From contig NZ_JAOQJT010000001.1 in the NCBI RefSeq assembly GCF_025567285.1, forward strand, positions 372,001 through 436,000: a DNA stretch of 64,000 nucleotides, in the 5' to 3' direction. The notes under the pieces were generated by a model. That model saw only the letters and a list, made by a program, of their open reading frames with translations. It was not told the DNA's origin and searched no databases. Source of the DNA: Coprococcus aceti (GTDB lineage: Bacteria > Bacillota > Clostridia > Lachnospirales > Lachnospiraceae). A program made the position numbers and the translations under genes. The number at the start of each line of letters is the position of its first letter. Position 1 is the stretch's first letter. Shown one piece after another: positions 43,901-52,156 of this stretch.

Positions 43901-46142
43901 GGTGTACTACAAGACCTACAGTGATTCAAACTGGTCAGAGACCACAGTTCCGTTCCAGACAGCAGATGGCAAGACCACTGCAGCATATAAGATGACAGCC
44001 AAGGGCGGCAAGGCAACTGTATATTATTTCACAGTTGAGGGAGCCGATAATTCCGGCAATGCACTGAAGCCGGCATCAGACGAGGCGTTCGGTGTTCAGG
44101 AGGGCACAAGTGCTCTCAAGACAAAGAATTATTACGTCGACACCACAGAGCCACTTGTGTATGTGGACGATGATCCTGAGTACAGACTGGATAATAACAA
44201 TTACTTCAAGACTTCAATATCATTCAGAGTTGGTGTGGAGGAACAGTTCAAGTCGCTTCAGAACACTATTATCACAGAGAATGATGGAAATGTAGCAGTG
44301 GATGAGAATCCGCAATACTTCTATATAAAGAGTAACGGCGGAACATGGGGCAAGAAGTACACATATGATAAGGAAGGTGAGTATGATCTCACCATGACCG
44401 TTACCGACAAGTGTGGAAATGAAGGAACAACAGGAACCCATTTCTACATAGACAAGCACAAGCCTGAGATACAGCTTGGAAATGTCAACACTATAAACAA
44501 CAGCGATGTGACAGTCCCTGTAACACTTACAGATAACATGAGAGGTGGAAAGTACACCATTCATGTAGTCAGAACAAATGAGGGTGGATCTGTTGTAGAG
44601 AACAGAGATATCAGAAAGAATGTTACCTGGGGAACAAAGGGCGATGGAGTCAGCACAGTCAGAGAGGTACTCAGCGGTGTGACATTTGACGCCCAGGGCG
44701 ATTACACAGTCACCGTGTCCGCAGAGGATAAGGCGGGCAACAAGGCTGTGACCAGAATAGTGAAGTTCAGAATCGATAAGACTGCACCGGTTATATCGAT
44801 TTCAGGAATGAACGACAGACAGACAACGGCGGTAAATGCAACCATCAGCATAGATGAGGCATTCTCATTTGCATATGAGAACAACAATCTTGCCGCAGAT
44901 GCATTTAACGTGACAATAACTAGAAAGACGGACGGAACAGCGGCATCGAATATCGCTACGCTGGGAACAAGCAGCTTCTCAGGAAGCAATCCACATACCG
45001 CAACTTACAACTTTACAGAGGATGGCGAGTACACGATCACAGCAAATGCAAGAGATCTTGCAGGAAATGTGGCAGCCAGCCAGACCAAGACCTTCAAGGT
45101 TGACTCAAAGGCACCTGTTGTAAAGGTGAGCGCAGTGGATAAGAACAACAAGGAAGTAAAGAATTACGACCCAATAGGAAGTATGGATTCTTCCGCACCG
45201 AACTATGTTGATATGTCACTGAGCGTTCAGGAGTCATTCTTCTCGACAGATGATGTGAAGATAACCGTGAAGAAGGACAGCAAGGATGTGTCATCATCAT
45301 ACTTTACAAATTACAGCAATTCTTCAGAGCTCAGCACAGGAAGCCAGAGATTCTCTGAGGATGGTGTATACGAGGTGTCAATAACAGCGCAGGATGAACT
45401 GGGAAATAAGGCTGATGATTACAGCCTGGTATTCACAGTCGATAACACACCACCTGAGCTCAAGGCTACATCGACACTTGCCGGATTCATGAGCAAGAGC
45501 ATTGCAAGCGATGACGGAACACTGCTTCTCAATGCATCAGATTTTGCTGATATACGAGACAAGGGCTACGAAGCACTGTGGGATGTAAGTGATACTTCAG
45601 ACTTCTCGGTTGACGCCAAGATAGACGGAGTAAATCTTATCGATTTCTCAGATATGACAGACGGATATCACAAGATAACACTTACAGTAACTGACAAGGT
45701 TGGACACACGGCAACACAGGAATTTGATTATACGTATGATGGTACTGCACCACGAATCATCATAACAGGTGTTGAGGATGGAGAGACTCTCAGAGAGCCA
45801 TTCAACATGACGATAGGTCTTGAGAATGAGGAAGACGAGATCACATCCATCGTTATAAATGGCAATACCATAGATCCTGCAAGCTATCAGGCAGATAACA
45901 AGTATGAGATGCAGGTAGATCAGTATGATACATACACGGTTGAGGTAACAGCCCAGGATAAGGCCGGTAATATAGCGACAACATATGACAGAGAGACCGG
46001 AGAGGTATTCACCTTCAAGCTCAGCGAAAAGATGTCACCGGTTGTGCTGATCATAATAATAATCGCAGCGATCCTGCTTCTTGCATTGCTTGCATTCATC
46101 ATCATAGCTGGCAGAAGAAGAAAGAAAAACGCCGCTGCTTAA
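40962..46142 (+). CDS. Giant Ig-repeat surface protein with C-terminal membrane anchor
   Basis: 1726 residues. A signal peptide (LLHRLIALTMAVVMTLTLVA) is followed by about twelve Ig-like modules of roughly 100-150 residues, each introduced by a D-x-x-x-P linker (DKQAPTISV, DNTAPVVKV, DKTAPVISI, DSKAPVVKV, DGTAPRIII) and many with a DxxGN turn (VDVAGNKSE, TDEAGNKTE, EDKAGNKAV). The C-terminus is a hydrophobic helix (VVLIIIIIAAILLLALLAF) with the basic tail GRRRKKNAAA, so it is anchored in the membrane and not by sortase; no LPxTG is present. Last gene of the FHA-kinase unit, 12 bases after the repeat-tail gene. Confidence 0.9.
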   Translation: MKKVMQNKSLLHRLIALTMAVVMTLTLVAIDSHFHLFAEEEDTQTIDVTAIVKGDKADMVYGFKDFDKAIKFKIKSDKVDGIDSSKLGVAVYKGATADDKIATATDAAGKLVTFDNVYELKNDTAVQKIAIYYYTGTDESGDFELLGTIKVAVDKQAPTISVEADDNYNLHNKVSDGYYLLNLTSSDADRTFVIDAKDTTDAAEENATGIDYVEYSSDNGKTWSKTESTSQFVAPDKSGTYKFRAVDVAGNKSEETSVIVKKLNEAPVITSVTPEIIQKNGVDYRFPQLKVDDAYKFTVQVKKVTAGSDNTEIDDVSLYYKLTGAASAVECTGKKAVSGGYEYEFEISAQWFKKDNADNAKKLVIYAKENEFGNNSVGADEDGDIVFVKEGKPELTVTGGSTSYVKSTKLTVKATGEYSYIDTVSYSVDGKKETILEKGNKFTYSSDVRVSGGDVQDSTKSDIYLADGEHTITFAAKDFAGIDGRIETVVKVDNTAPVVKVTDNAGTDRTNNDQQYTVTDAKEAVLNIKYSDATSGVASAVASLKKADANGSYTSVKNWYSTSTGDNGLQSGKEISIDGSGSYVLTVVVTDEAGNKTETNTYVYVNVDGLSGEKLSANGTDADNGAIFWRNDDTLTVEGAVSGFQLAADDAKLVITRTSFAGKKDKAVEVKGTVAAAYDKNTVNISYELPDEGVYEISLMARIHDPNNADTKFKEVQSIKVYYDKTAPANVKLECANQKYKSGSTFYYRSKSDVKIKVSGSDNDDSNGKVTYTVGRSSTAGSQDITGSINVSGNDIEKTLDAKALGITDENTEYTMTVKLKDRAGNESKASQEIHLIVDTVKPSVSIDGTAGGKLINYWNNSNVTITARGTDNYFVEKFVVTGTRDGKSISKYELDADYTANAAKSTTFREPGLYNITIVAVDEVGNESGKATTSFVIDKKSPEISVVSGGSSRFLNRSRTITFGIEDDYGMDTQNATLKVYYKTYSDSNWSETTVPFQTADGKTTAAYKMTAKGGKATVYYFTVEGADNSGNALKPASDEAFGVQEGTSALKTKNYYVDTTEPLVYVDDDPEYRLDNNNYFKTSISFRVGVEEQFKSLQNTIITENDGNVAVDENPQYFYIKSNGGTWGKKYTYDKEGEYDLTMTVTDKCGNEGTTGTHFYIDKHKPEIQLGNVNTINNSDVTVPVTLTDNMRGGKYTIHVVRTNEGGSVVENRDIRKNVTWGTKGDGVSTVREVLSGVTFDAQGDYTVTVSAEDKAGNKAVTRIVKFRIDKTAPVISISGMNDRQTTAVNATISIDEAFSFAYENNNLAADAFNVTITRKTDGTAASNIATLGTSSFSGSNPHTATYNFTEDGEYTITANARDLAGNVAASQTKTFKVDSKAPVVKVSAVDKNNKEVKNYDPIGSMDSSAPNYVDMSLSVQESFFSTDDVKITVKKDSKDVSSSYFTNYSNSSELSTGSQRFSEDGVYEVSITAQDELGNKADDYSLVFTVDNTPPELKATSTLAGFMSKSIASDDGTLLLNASDFADIRDKGYEALWDVSDTSDFSVDAKIDGVNLIDFSDMTDGYHKITLTVTDKVGHTATQEFDYTYDGTAPRIIITGVEDGETLREPFNMTIGLENEEDEITSIVINGNTIDPASYQADNKYEMQVDQYDTYTVEVTAQDKAGNIATTYDRETGEVFTFKLSEKMSPVVLIIIIIAAILLLALLAFIIIAGRRRKKNAAA

Positions 46143-46158
46143 TGTAGGAGAAAGTGCT

Positions 46159-46809
46159 ATGTACAGGGCAGTTGTATTTGATATGGACGGCGTGTTGGTA
46201 GACACGGAGAAGATATACAGGAAGTGCTGGAAGGAAAACGGCATGAGCATAGGGATTCCTGAGGCACAGATGGAAAATGTATGTGACCGGGTGGCTGGAG
46301 GCAACAAGACCTCCAACGCCCGGGTATTTAAGGAAATAATGGGCGAAGATTTTGATTATCTTGCGTTCAGACAGAGAACAATGGATCTGTTCGATGATCA
46401 TGTGGAAAAGTATGGAATAGACATAAAGCCACATGTCGAGGACACGCTGAGATTCTTAAAAGAACACGGCGTGAAGATAGCACTTGCAACCTCCACTGCG
46501 AGGACGAGGGCGCAGCAGAGACTTGATAGCGTTGGAATAGCCGGATACTTCGATGAAAAGGTATGCGGAGACGAGATCACCCACGGAAAGCCGGAGCCTG
46601 ATATATATCTGAAGGCCTGCGGGAAGCTGGGCGTAAACCCGGACGAAGCGGTGGCCGTTGAGGACTCTGTGAATGGTATCATATCTGCCAGCCGGGCAGG
46701 GCTATGTACGGTCATGGTGGTGGATCTGATAAAACCAAATGGTATCACGCGCGAGCGTGCATACAAAACCTTTTATGATATAGAAGATATATGCAGCCTG
46801 TTTGAGTAA
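46159..46809 (+). CDS. HAD-superfamily hydrolase, beta-phosphoglucomutase-like
   Basis: Subfamily IA haloacid-dehalogenase phosphatase: nucleophile motif VVFDMDGVLVDTE, motif II ALATSTA, motif III Lys in HGKPEPDIYLKA and motif IV VAVEDSVNGIISA. A four-helix cap lies between motifs I and II. Length 216 residues fits small sugar-phosphate phosphatases or mutases; the substrate is unknown. It begins 16 bases after the giant surface gene, so it may be read with it, and ends at a terminator that overlaps its stop codon. Confidence 0.9.
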   Translation: MYRAVVFDMDGVLVDTEKIYRKCWKENGMSIGIPEAQMENVCDRVAGGNKTSNARVFKEIMGEDFDYLAFRQRTMDLFDDHVEKYGIDIKPHVEDTLRFLKEHGVKIALATSTARTRAQQRLDSVGIAGYFDEKVCGDEITHGKPEPDIYLKACGKLGVNPDEAVAVEDSVNGIISASRAGLCTVMVVDLIKPNGITRERAYKTFYDIEDICSLFE

Positions 46810-46824
46810 ACAGGCTGTATTTTT
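46794..46824 (+). terminator. Terminator overlapping the HAD stop codon
   Basis: CAGCCTGTTT at 46794-46803 pairs perfectly with AAACAGGCTG at 46808-46817 around GAGT, followed by TATTTTTATT. It probably also ends the long FHA-kinase transcript. Confidence 0.88.
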
Positions 46825-46883
46825 ATTAATAAAATGAGGAGGAACATCATAATAATGTAAAGAGTAAAGAATATGGTGGTAGT

Positions 46884-47246
46884 ATGTCTGCAAGTCAGAA
46901 ATTTATGGGAGTTGTAAAGGGACTGATCCTGTCCTATCTGCTCACGATAATCATGCTGTTTATAACGGCGGTGGTCGTATACAAAGTGGGGATAAGCGAT
47001 AAGGTGCTCGGTATACTGGTTGTTGTGATATACATAGTGGCCACATTTGCCGGGGGCTTTGTTACGGGCAGAAAAGTCAGGGAGAAGCGTTTCCTGTGGG
47101 GGATGGTGTATGGCCTGACTTACATATCGGTCGCATTGACCGTGTCGGTGCTGTTTACAGGTTCAGGCGACAGAGAGGGAATAGCAGTTATAACCAAGTG
47201 TATTATGTGCGTTGCAGGCGGGATGCTGGGGGCTATGCTCAGTTAA
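46884..47246 (+). CDS. TIGR04086-family membrane protein
   Basis: A 120-residue protein with four hydrophobic helices (LILSYLLTIIMLFITAVVVY, VVIYIVATFAGGFVTG, MVYGLTYISVALTVSVLF, CIMCVAGGMLGAML). The length, the helix count and the position directly before SCIFF are those of the TIGR04086 family of clostridia, whose function is unknown. Between the HAD gene and this start lies a tiny frame (ATG 46834 to TAA 46860) next to GAGGAGG; I give it no weight. Confidence 0.85.
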   Translation: MSASQKFMGVVKGLILSYLLTIIMLFITAVVVYKVGISDKVLGILVVVIYIVATFAGGFVTGRKVREKRFLWGMVYGLTYISVALTVSVLFTGSGDREGIAVITKCIMCVAGGMLGAMLS

Positions 47247-47253
47247 AAAAAAC

Positions 47254-47282
47254 TTTTACTTTATATATCTTTGTGTTATAAT
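47254..47282 (+). promoter_or_regulatory. Sigma-A promoter of the SCIFF gene
   Basis: TTTTAC at 47254-47259, 17 bases, TATAAT at 47277-47282, 36 bases before the SCIFF start. Confidence 0.75.
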
Positions 47283-47318
47283 CCCGATATATGACATAAA
47301 AAGAGAGGTGTATCCAGA

Positions 47319-47468
47319 ATGAAGAGAATTAAAACACTCACAAACAGGACTATGAAGAATACAATGGTCAAGGGTGGATGTGGCGAGTGCCAGACATCAT
47401 GCCAGTCAGCTTGTAAGACATCATGCACAGTTGGTAATCAGAGCTGTGAGAATGTTAACAACAAGTAA
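47319..47468 (+). CDS. scfA: SCIFF ranthipeptide precursor
   Basis: A 49-residue peptide with the six cysteines of the 'six Cys in forty-five' family: C21, C24, C28, C32, C36 and C43 (GGCGECQTSCQSACKTSC). It is too short for usual gene finding but has a promoter, GAGAGG before the ATG and the maturase gene behind it. In this family the radical-SAM partner makes thioether links from Cys sulfur to neighbouring residues. The N-terminal 18 residues (KRIKTLTNRTMKNTMV) serve as leader. SCIFF is almost universal in Clostridia, which supports the taxonomic call; its biological role is debated. Confidence 0.95.
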   Translation: MKRIKTLTNRTMKNTMVKGGCGECQTSCQSACKTSCTVGNQSCENVNNK

Positions 47469-47494
47469 TTTGTAACAGGTTTGTATTTGATCAG

Positions 47495-47533
47495 CTAAAG
47501 GGGACCGTCGTTTATGATGACAGTCCTCTTTAG
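47495..47533 (+). other. Hairpins between SCIFF and its maturase
   Basis: CTAAAGGGGAC pairs with GTCCTCTTTAG (one G-U pair); a second stem GGTGCC/GGCGCC lies at 47546-47563. Neither has a T-run. They probably reduce or process read-through so that peptide transcript exceeds maturase transcript. Confidence 0.5.
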
Positions 47534-47614
47534 TGCGTGTATAAGGGTGCCGTGTGTGGCGCCTTGAATTAGAATTTCACGGATAGATCCGATGGAATAT
47601 ATTGAAGGAGAATT

Positions 47615-48979
47615 ATGGTTCATCAGTACAAGAACAATGGTTATAATATAGTGCTTGATGTCTGTAGTGGTTCTGTACATGTCGTAGACGATCTTGTCTA
47701 TGATATTATTTCTTTATATGAGGAGAATGATAAAGAGCAGATTATAAAGGCACTGTCACAGTATGACAGCGCAGATGTTTCCGAGGCTTATGACGAGGTA
47801 GCCCAACTGGTAGAGGACGGAACATTATTTACAGATGACGTATACAAAGATTATATTATAGATTTCAAGAAGAGAAAGACAGTTGTCAAGGCGTTGTGTC
47901 TGCATATCGCCCATGACTGTAACCTTGCCTGCAGATACTGCTTTGCCGGTGAGGGAGAATATAAGGGAGACAGGGCGCTTATGTCACTTGAGGTGGCAAA
48001 GAAATCCCTGGATTTTCTGGTTGCGAATTCCGGTTTAAGAAGAAATCTCGAGGTGGATTTCTTCGGCGGTGAGCCGCTTATGAACTGGGATGTAGTCAAG
48101 AAGACTGTGGAATACGGAAGAAGCCTTGAGGAGAAGTATGACAAGAAGTTCAGATTCACACTTACTACCAACGGAGTGCTTCTGAATGACGAGATCATGG
48201 AATTTGCCAACAGAGAGATGGCGAACGTGGTGCTCAGCATAGATGGAAGGAAGGAAGTTCACGACTACATGAGACCTACCAGGAATGGCAAGGGAAGTTA
48301 TGATGTGATACTATCCAAGTTCCAGGAATTTGCCAAGAAGAGAGCAGGCAAGAGCTACTACGTAAGAGGTACTTACACTCATAACAATCTTGATTTCTCA
48401 CAGGACGTGCTTCATATGGCGGATCTGGGATTTGACCAGATATCCGTTGAGCCTGTTGTATCACTTCCGGACGAGCCATATGCTATAAAGGAAGAGGATA
48501 TACCGGTACTGCTTGAGCAGTACGATATCCTGGCTAAGGAGATGATCAAGAGACATAAGGAGGGAAGAGGCTTCAATTTCTTCCACTTCATGATAGATCT
48601 TGAGGGTGGACCTTGCGTAGCCAAGAGACTTTCCGGTTGTGGTTCAGGTACAGAGTACATGGCGGTCACTCCTTGGGGAGACCTTTATCCTTGCCATCAG
48701 TTTGTTGGTGAGGATGATTTCTGTATAGGAAATGTATTCGATGGAATCAAGAATCAGGATATAGTCAATGAATTCAAGCTGTGCAATGTATATGCCAAGG
48801 ATAAGTGTAAGGACTGCTTTGCAAGATTCTATTGCAGCGGTGGCTGTGCGGCCAACTCATACAAGTTCCACGGCAATATACTTGATGCATATGACATAGG
48901 TTGTGAGCTTCAGAAGAAGCGTATAGAATGTGCAATCATGCTGAAGGCGGCTATGGCCGATGAGGCAGAAGAGGAATAA
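47615..48979 (+). CDS. scfB: SCIFF radical-SAM maturase
   Basis: Radical-SAM/SPASM peptide-modifying enzyme. Residues 1-90 form a RiPP-recognition-like domain; the 4Fe-4S SAM cluster is CNLACRYCFAGEGEY (C-x3-C-x2-C); GGEPLMNW and TTNGVLL follow; the C-terminal SPASM part has GPC, GCGSGTEYMAVTPWGDLYPC and CKDCFARFYCSGGC for two auxiliary clusters. It installs thioether crosslinks in the peptide encoded just upstream. GAAGGAG four bases before the ATG supports the start. secDF follows after 21 bases, the usual clostridial order. Confidence 0.95.
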   Translation: MVHQYKNNGYNIVLDVCSGSVHVVDDLVYDIISLYEENDKEQIIKALSQYDSADVSEAYDEVAQLVEDGTLFTDDVYKDYIIDFKKRKTVVKALCLHIAHDCNLACRYCFAGEGEYKGDRALMSLEVAKKSLDFLVANSGLRRNLEVDFFGGEPLMNWDVVKKTVEYGRSLEEKYDKKFRFTLTTNGVLLNDEIMEFANREMANVVLSIDGRKEVHDYMRPTRNGKGSYDVILSKFQEFAKKRAGKSYYVRGTYTHNNLDFSQDVLHMADLGFDQISVEPVVSLPDEPYAIKEEDIPVLLEQYDILAKEMIKRHKEGRGFNFFHFMIDLEGGPCVAKRLSGCGSGTEYMAVTPWGDLYPCHQFVGEDDFCIGNVFDGIKNQDIVNEFKLCNVYAKDKCKDCFARFYCSGGCAANSYKFHGNILDAYDIGCELQKKRIECAIMLKAAMADEAEEE

Positions 48980-49000
48980 AAAGGGTAAAAGGAGAAGACG

Positions 49001-51193
49001 ATGAAGAAGACAAAGAGAAACGCTGTGCTCGTCATCATTGCCTTTCTGCTTATACTGGGTGTTGCTATATATACAGCAATATTCGGTGTTGCAGACAGAG
49101 GTAAAGTCGAGTACATCAAGCTTGGACTTGACCTTAAGGGTGGTCTGAGTGTAACTTACGAGATTCAGGAGGATGATTACAGCGACAAGGATCTCGAGGA
49201 TACCAAGTATAAGATTGAGCAGCGTGTAGAGGCCTACACCAATGAGTACTCAGTCTATGAAGATGGAGACAAGAAGATCACAGCAGAGATCCCGGGTGTA
49301 ACAAATGCAGATGAGATACTTAATGCTCTGAATATTGAGGGAAAGCTTGAGTTTCTTGATCCGGACAATTATACAAAGTGGTCACAGGGACAGGAGTATG
49401 AGGCTGCTCTTACAGGAGATGACATCAAGAATGCCACAGCCGGAATTGACTCAGATAACGGCAATGACAATGTGGTACAGCTTGCATTCACCGATGAGGG
49501 AGCTCAGAAGTTCGCTGATGTTACCGCGGCAAATGTTGGAAATATAGTATACATTATATATGACAACAAGGTCGTAAGTGCACCAACAGTACAGTCAGCC
49601 ATAACAGGCGGAAGCGCAGAAATCAACAAGATCGGAAGCTACGAGGAGGCCGAGCAGCTTGCTACTACTATCCGTATCGGTGCACTTCCTCTTACACTTA
49701 AGCAGGTTCGTTCCAATATAGTAGGTGCTACACTTGGATCAGATGCCATCAGCACAAGCCTTAAGGCAGGTGCGATCGGTATTGCACTTGTATTTCTTAT
49801 CATGATCATAGTATTCAGGATCCCAGGTCTTGTGGCATCATTTGCTCTGGCATTCTACACAATACTTGATCTGCTGGTACTCAATCTGTTCAACGTAACA
49901 CTGACACTTCCTGGTATAGCTGGTGTTATCCTGTCAGTAGGTATGGCGGTCGATGCCAACGTAATCATATTCACGCGTATCAAAGAGGAGCTGGCGGATG
50001 GCAAGTCCGTAAAGCAGGCTGTAAAGGGTGGTTTCCACAATGCCCTGTCAGCCATCATAGATGGTAACGTTACAACACTTATAGCAGCTCTTGTACTTGG
50101 AATATTCGGAACAGGTACTATCAAGGGATTTGCGATCACACTGGCTATCGGTGTTGTTCTTTCAGTATTCACAGCTCTGGCAGTCAGCCAGTCACTGCTC
50201 ACAGCGCTTGTAAATCTCGGCGTTACAGATGCCAAGTATTTCGGCGTTGCAAGAGAGCCAAAGAAGACAAACTTCGTGAAGGCAGGTAAGTTCTGTATGC
50301 TCGGATCACTCATTGTGATCATCGCATGCTTCTGTATGATGCCTGTTAATAATAAGTCAAAGGGTTCACCACTTAACTTCAGTGTTGAGTTTGCAGGCGG
50401 TACAAGCCTTACAGTAGGTTTTGACAAAGAGTACTCACTTAGCGAGGCTGAGAAAGATATAGTTCCTGTCATTGCAGAGGCAGCCGGTATCGGTGAAGCG
50501 GGAATATCAGTACAGACAGTATCAGGTACAAATGAGATCGTGTTCAAGATGCCTGAGCTTTCAGATGACGGAACAGATGACTCACAGATGTCCAAGGTGC
50601 GCAGCGCACTCACAGACAAGCTTGGCGCAGATGTCAAGGAGGCAAACGTAATAAGTGGATCAGTCAGCAGCGAGATGTCCAAGAACGCTATATTTTCAGT
50701 CATCCTTGCAGCTATCCTGATGCTTATATACATTGCTATCAGATTCCATGATGTGAAGTTTGGTGCAAGTGCAGTTATCGCACTTCTCCACGATGTTGCG
50801 ATGGTATTCTGTCTGTATATTATACTGAGACTTACAGTTGGTAACACATGTATCGCATGTCTGCTTACCATAGTGGGTTACTCGATCAATGCGACTATCA
50901 TCATATTCGACCGTGTAAGAGAGAATATAGGTGTTATGAAGCCTAAGAAGGCCACATACAAGGATATAGTCAACCTGAGTATCAACCAGACCTTCAGCAG
51001 AACAATATATACATCACTCACAACATTTGTGACAATATTCGTTCTGTATATCATGGGTGTAGCTTCTATCAAGGAGTTCGCTCTCACACTTATGGCTGGT
51101 GTAGTTATCGGTGCTTACTCTTCAGTATGTATCACAGGACCACTCTGGTACTACATGAAGACAAAGCTTGGTAAGACAGAAAAAGATGCTTAA
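49001..51193 (+). CDS. secDF: Fused protein-export membrane protein SecDF
   Basis: Proton-driven accessory of the Sec translocon. The SecD half (to about residue 415) has LGLDLKGGLSVTYEI, the periplasmic-type P1 domain, the six-helix block and GMAVDANVIIFTRIKEEL; the SecF half has FAGGTSLTVGF and TIVGYSINATIIIFDRVREN. There are twelve membrane helices in total, 730 residues as a single chain. The link to SCIFF and its maturase is conserved but unexplained; export of the modified peptide is one possibility. Confidence 0.95.
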   Translation: MKKTKRNAVLVIIAFLLILGVAIYTAIFGVADRGKVEYIKLGLDLKGGLSVTYEIQEDDYSDKDLEDTKYKIEQRVEAYTNEYSVYEDGDKKITAEIPGVTNADEILNALNIEGKLEFLDPDNYTKWSQGQEYEAALTGDDIKNATAGIDSDNGNDNVVQLAFTDEGAQKFADVTAANVGNIVYIIYDNKVVSAPTVQSAITGGSAEINKIGSYEEAEQLATTIRIGALPLTLKQVRSNIVGATLGSDAISTSLKAGAIGIALVFLIMIIVFRIPGLVASFALAFYTILDLLVLNLFNVTLTLPGIAGVILSVGMAVDANVIIFTRIKEELADGKSVKQAVKGGFHNALSAIIDGNVTTLIAALVLGIFGTGTIKGFAITLAIGVVLSVFTALAVSQSLLTALVNLGVTDAKYFGVAREPKKTNFVKAGKFCMLGSLIVIIACFCMMPVNNKSKGSPLNFSVEFAGGTSLTVGFDKEYSLSEAEKDIVPVIAEAAGIGEAGISVQTVSGTNEIVFKMPELSDDGTDDSQMSKVRSALTDKLGADVKEANVISGSVSSEMSKNAIFSVILAAILMLIYIAIRFHDVKFGASAVIALLHDVAMVFCLYIILRLTVGNTCIACLLTIVGYSINATIIIFDRVRENIGVMKPKKATYKDIVNLSINQTFSRTIYTSLTTFVTIFVLYIMGVASIKEFALTLMAGVVIGAYSSVCITGPLWYYMKTKLGKTEKDA

Positions 51194-51233
51194 TAGAATA
51201 AAGTTATCGGACGGATGTCAGATGACAGATGAT

Positions 51234-51275
51234 AACAGGCTTCCATGGCAGAGATGCTGTGGAAGCCTGTTGTAT
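51234..51275 (+). terminator. Terminator after secDF
   Basis: ACAGGCTTCCA pairs perfectly with TGGAAGCCTGT; an inner CAG/CTG pair extends it, and TTGTATTATT follows. The T-run is imperfect. Confidence 0.65.
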
Positions 51276-51295
51276 TATTGGGAGATGGAAGAGAT

Positions 51296-51988
51296 ATGAA
51301 TTGTAAAGCAGTTGTGTTTGATATGGATGGAGTCATCCTCGATTCAGAACAATTGGTTGTCAAGAGCTGGCAGAAGACAGCGGACAAATATGGCATAGAG
51401 GACATAGAGAGCTTCTGTATGGCTGCCCTTGGACTCAACCGTGAGGCGGCGAAGAAGCTGTTCGTGCAGATGTACAAAGGAAGATGTGGTGAAGGACAGG
51501 ATACATTGGATGAGGAGAGATATGAGAGCCTCAAGGGTGAGATGGCGGCGGAATTCCACCGGGCAGCGGCAGAGGGAGAGCTTGTGCTGAAGCCGGGAGT
51601 TACGGACATGCTGAAGATGCTCAGGGATAATTGCATACCATGTGCCCTTGCCACATCCACCAGAAAAGAGGTAGTCACCATGGAGCTCATCAACCTCGGG
51701 GTGATAGATTACTTCGACAAGCTTGTATGTGGAGACATGGTAGATCGGAGCAAACCCGCACCGGATATATTCCTGAAGGCCTGTGAAGAGCTTGGAGTTG
51801 AGTCGGAGAGTGCATGGGCGGTGGAGGACTCATACAACGGAGTCAGAGCAGCATATGCGGCAGGGATGAAGATTGCCATGATCCCGGACCTCGTGCAGCC
51901 GGATGATGAGATGAGGGATAAGGCAGATTTTATATTTAAGAATATGAATGAGTTTCAAGAGTATATTCTTGAGTCCATCAGAGCATGA
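51296..51988 (+). CDS. HAD-superfamily hydrolase, second gene
   Basis: Same subfamily as the gene at 46159: nucleophile motif VVFDMDGVILDSE, ALATSTRKEV, motif III Lys in RSKPAPDIFLKA and AVEDSYNGVRAA. At 230 residues it is slightly longer, with a larger helical cap. The ATG at 51296 follows GGAAGAG; an in-frame ATG at 51245 lies within the secDF terminator and is rejected. Substrate unknown. The two HAD genes flank the SCIFF-secDF unit, so an old duplication around this unit is possible. Confidence 0.9.
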   Translation: MNCKAVVFDMDGVILDSEQLVVKSWQKTADKYGIEDIESFCMAALGLNREAAKKLFVQMYKGRCGEGQDTLDEERYESLKGEMAAEFHRAAAEGELVLKPGVTDMLKMLRDNCIPCALATSTRKEVVTMELINLGVIDYFDKLVCGDMVDRSKPAPDIFLKACEELGVESESAWAVEDSYNGVRAAYAAGMKIAMIPDLVQPDDEMRDKADFIFKNMNEFQEYILESIRA

Positions 51989-52011
51989 CAGATGGATCCG
52001 ACGAACAAAAA

Positions 52012-52063
52012 AAGGACTCCTGATGCAGAGAGAGCAAAATCTCTGTAACAGGAGTTCTTTTAG
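52012..52063 (+). terminator. Terminator after the second HAD gene
   Basis: AAGGACTCCTG pairs with CAGGAGTTCTT (one G-U pair) around an inner CAGAGA/TCTCTG stem; T residues follow. A-rich sequence on the other side could serve the minus strand too. Confidence 0.8.
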
Positions 52064-52109
52064 TTAGTTTTTAGGGGTTTAAGGGGACTGGTGAGGTCCC
52101 ATATATAAT

Positions 52110-52136
52110 ATGTAAGTCCCGGCAAAGGACTGACAT
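52110..52136 (-). terminator. Probable terminator of the alcohol dehydrogenase gene
   Basis: ATGTCAGTCC and GGACTTACAT (minus-strand reading) pair with one mismatch around TTTGCCG; ATTATATAT follows. A second small stem, TGATCTAA/TTAGATCA (52141-52164), spans the stop codon. Confidence 0.5.
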
Positions 52137-52156
52137 ATTTTGATCTAATGGGTCAG

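Noticed and set aside
49855..50871. 338-codon minus-strand frame opposite secDF
   Set aside because: Shadow of the membrane-protein coding strand; no ribosome site and no family match.
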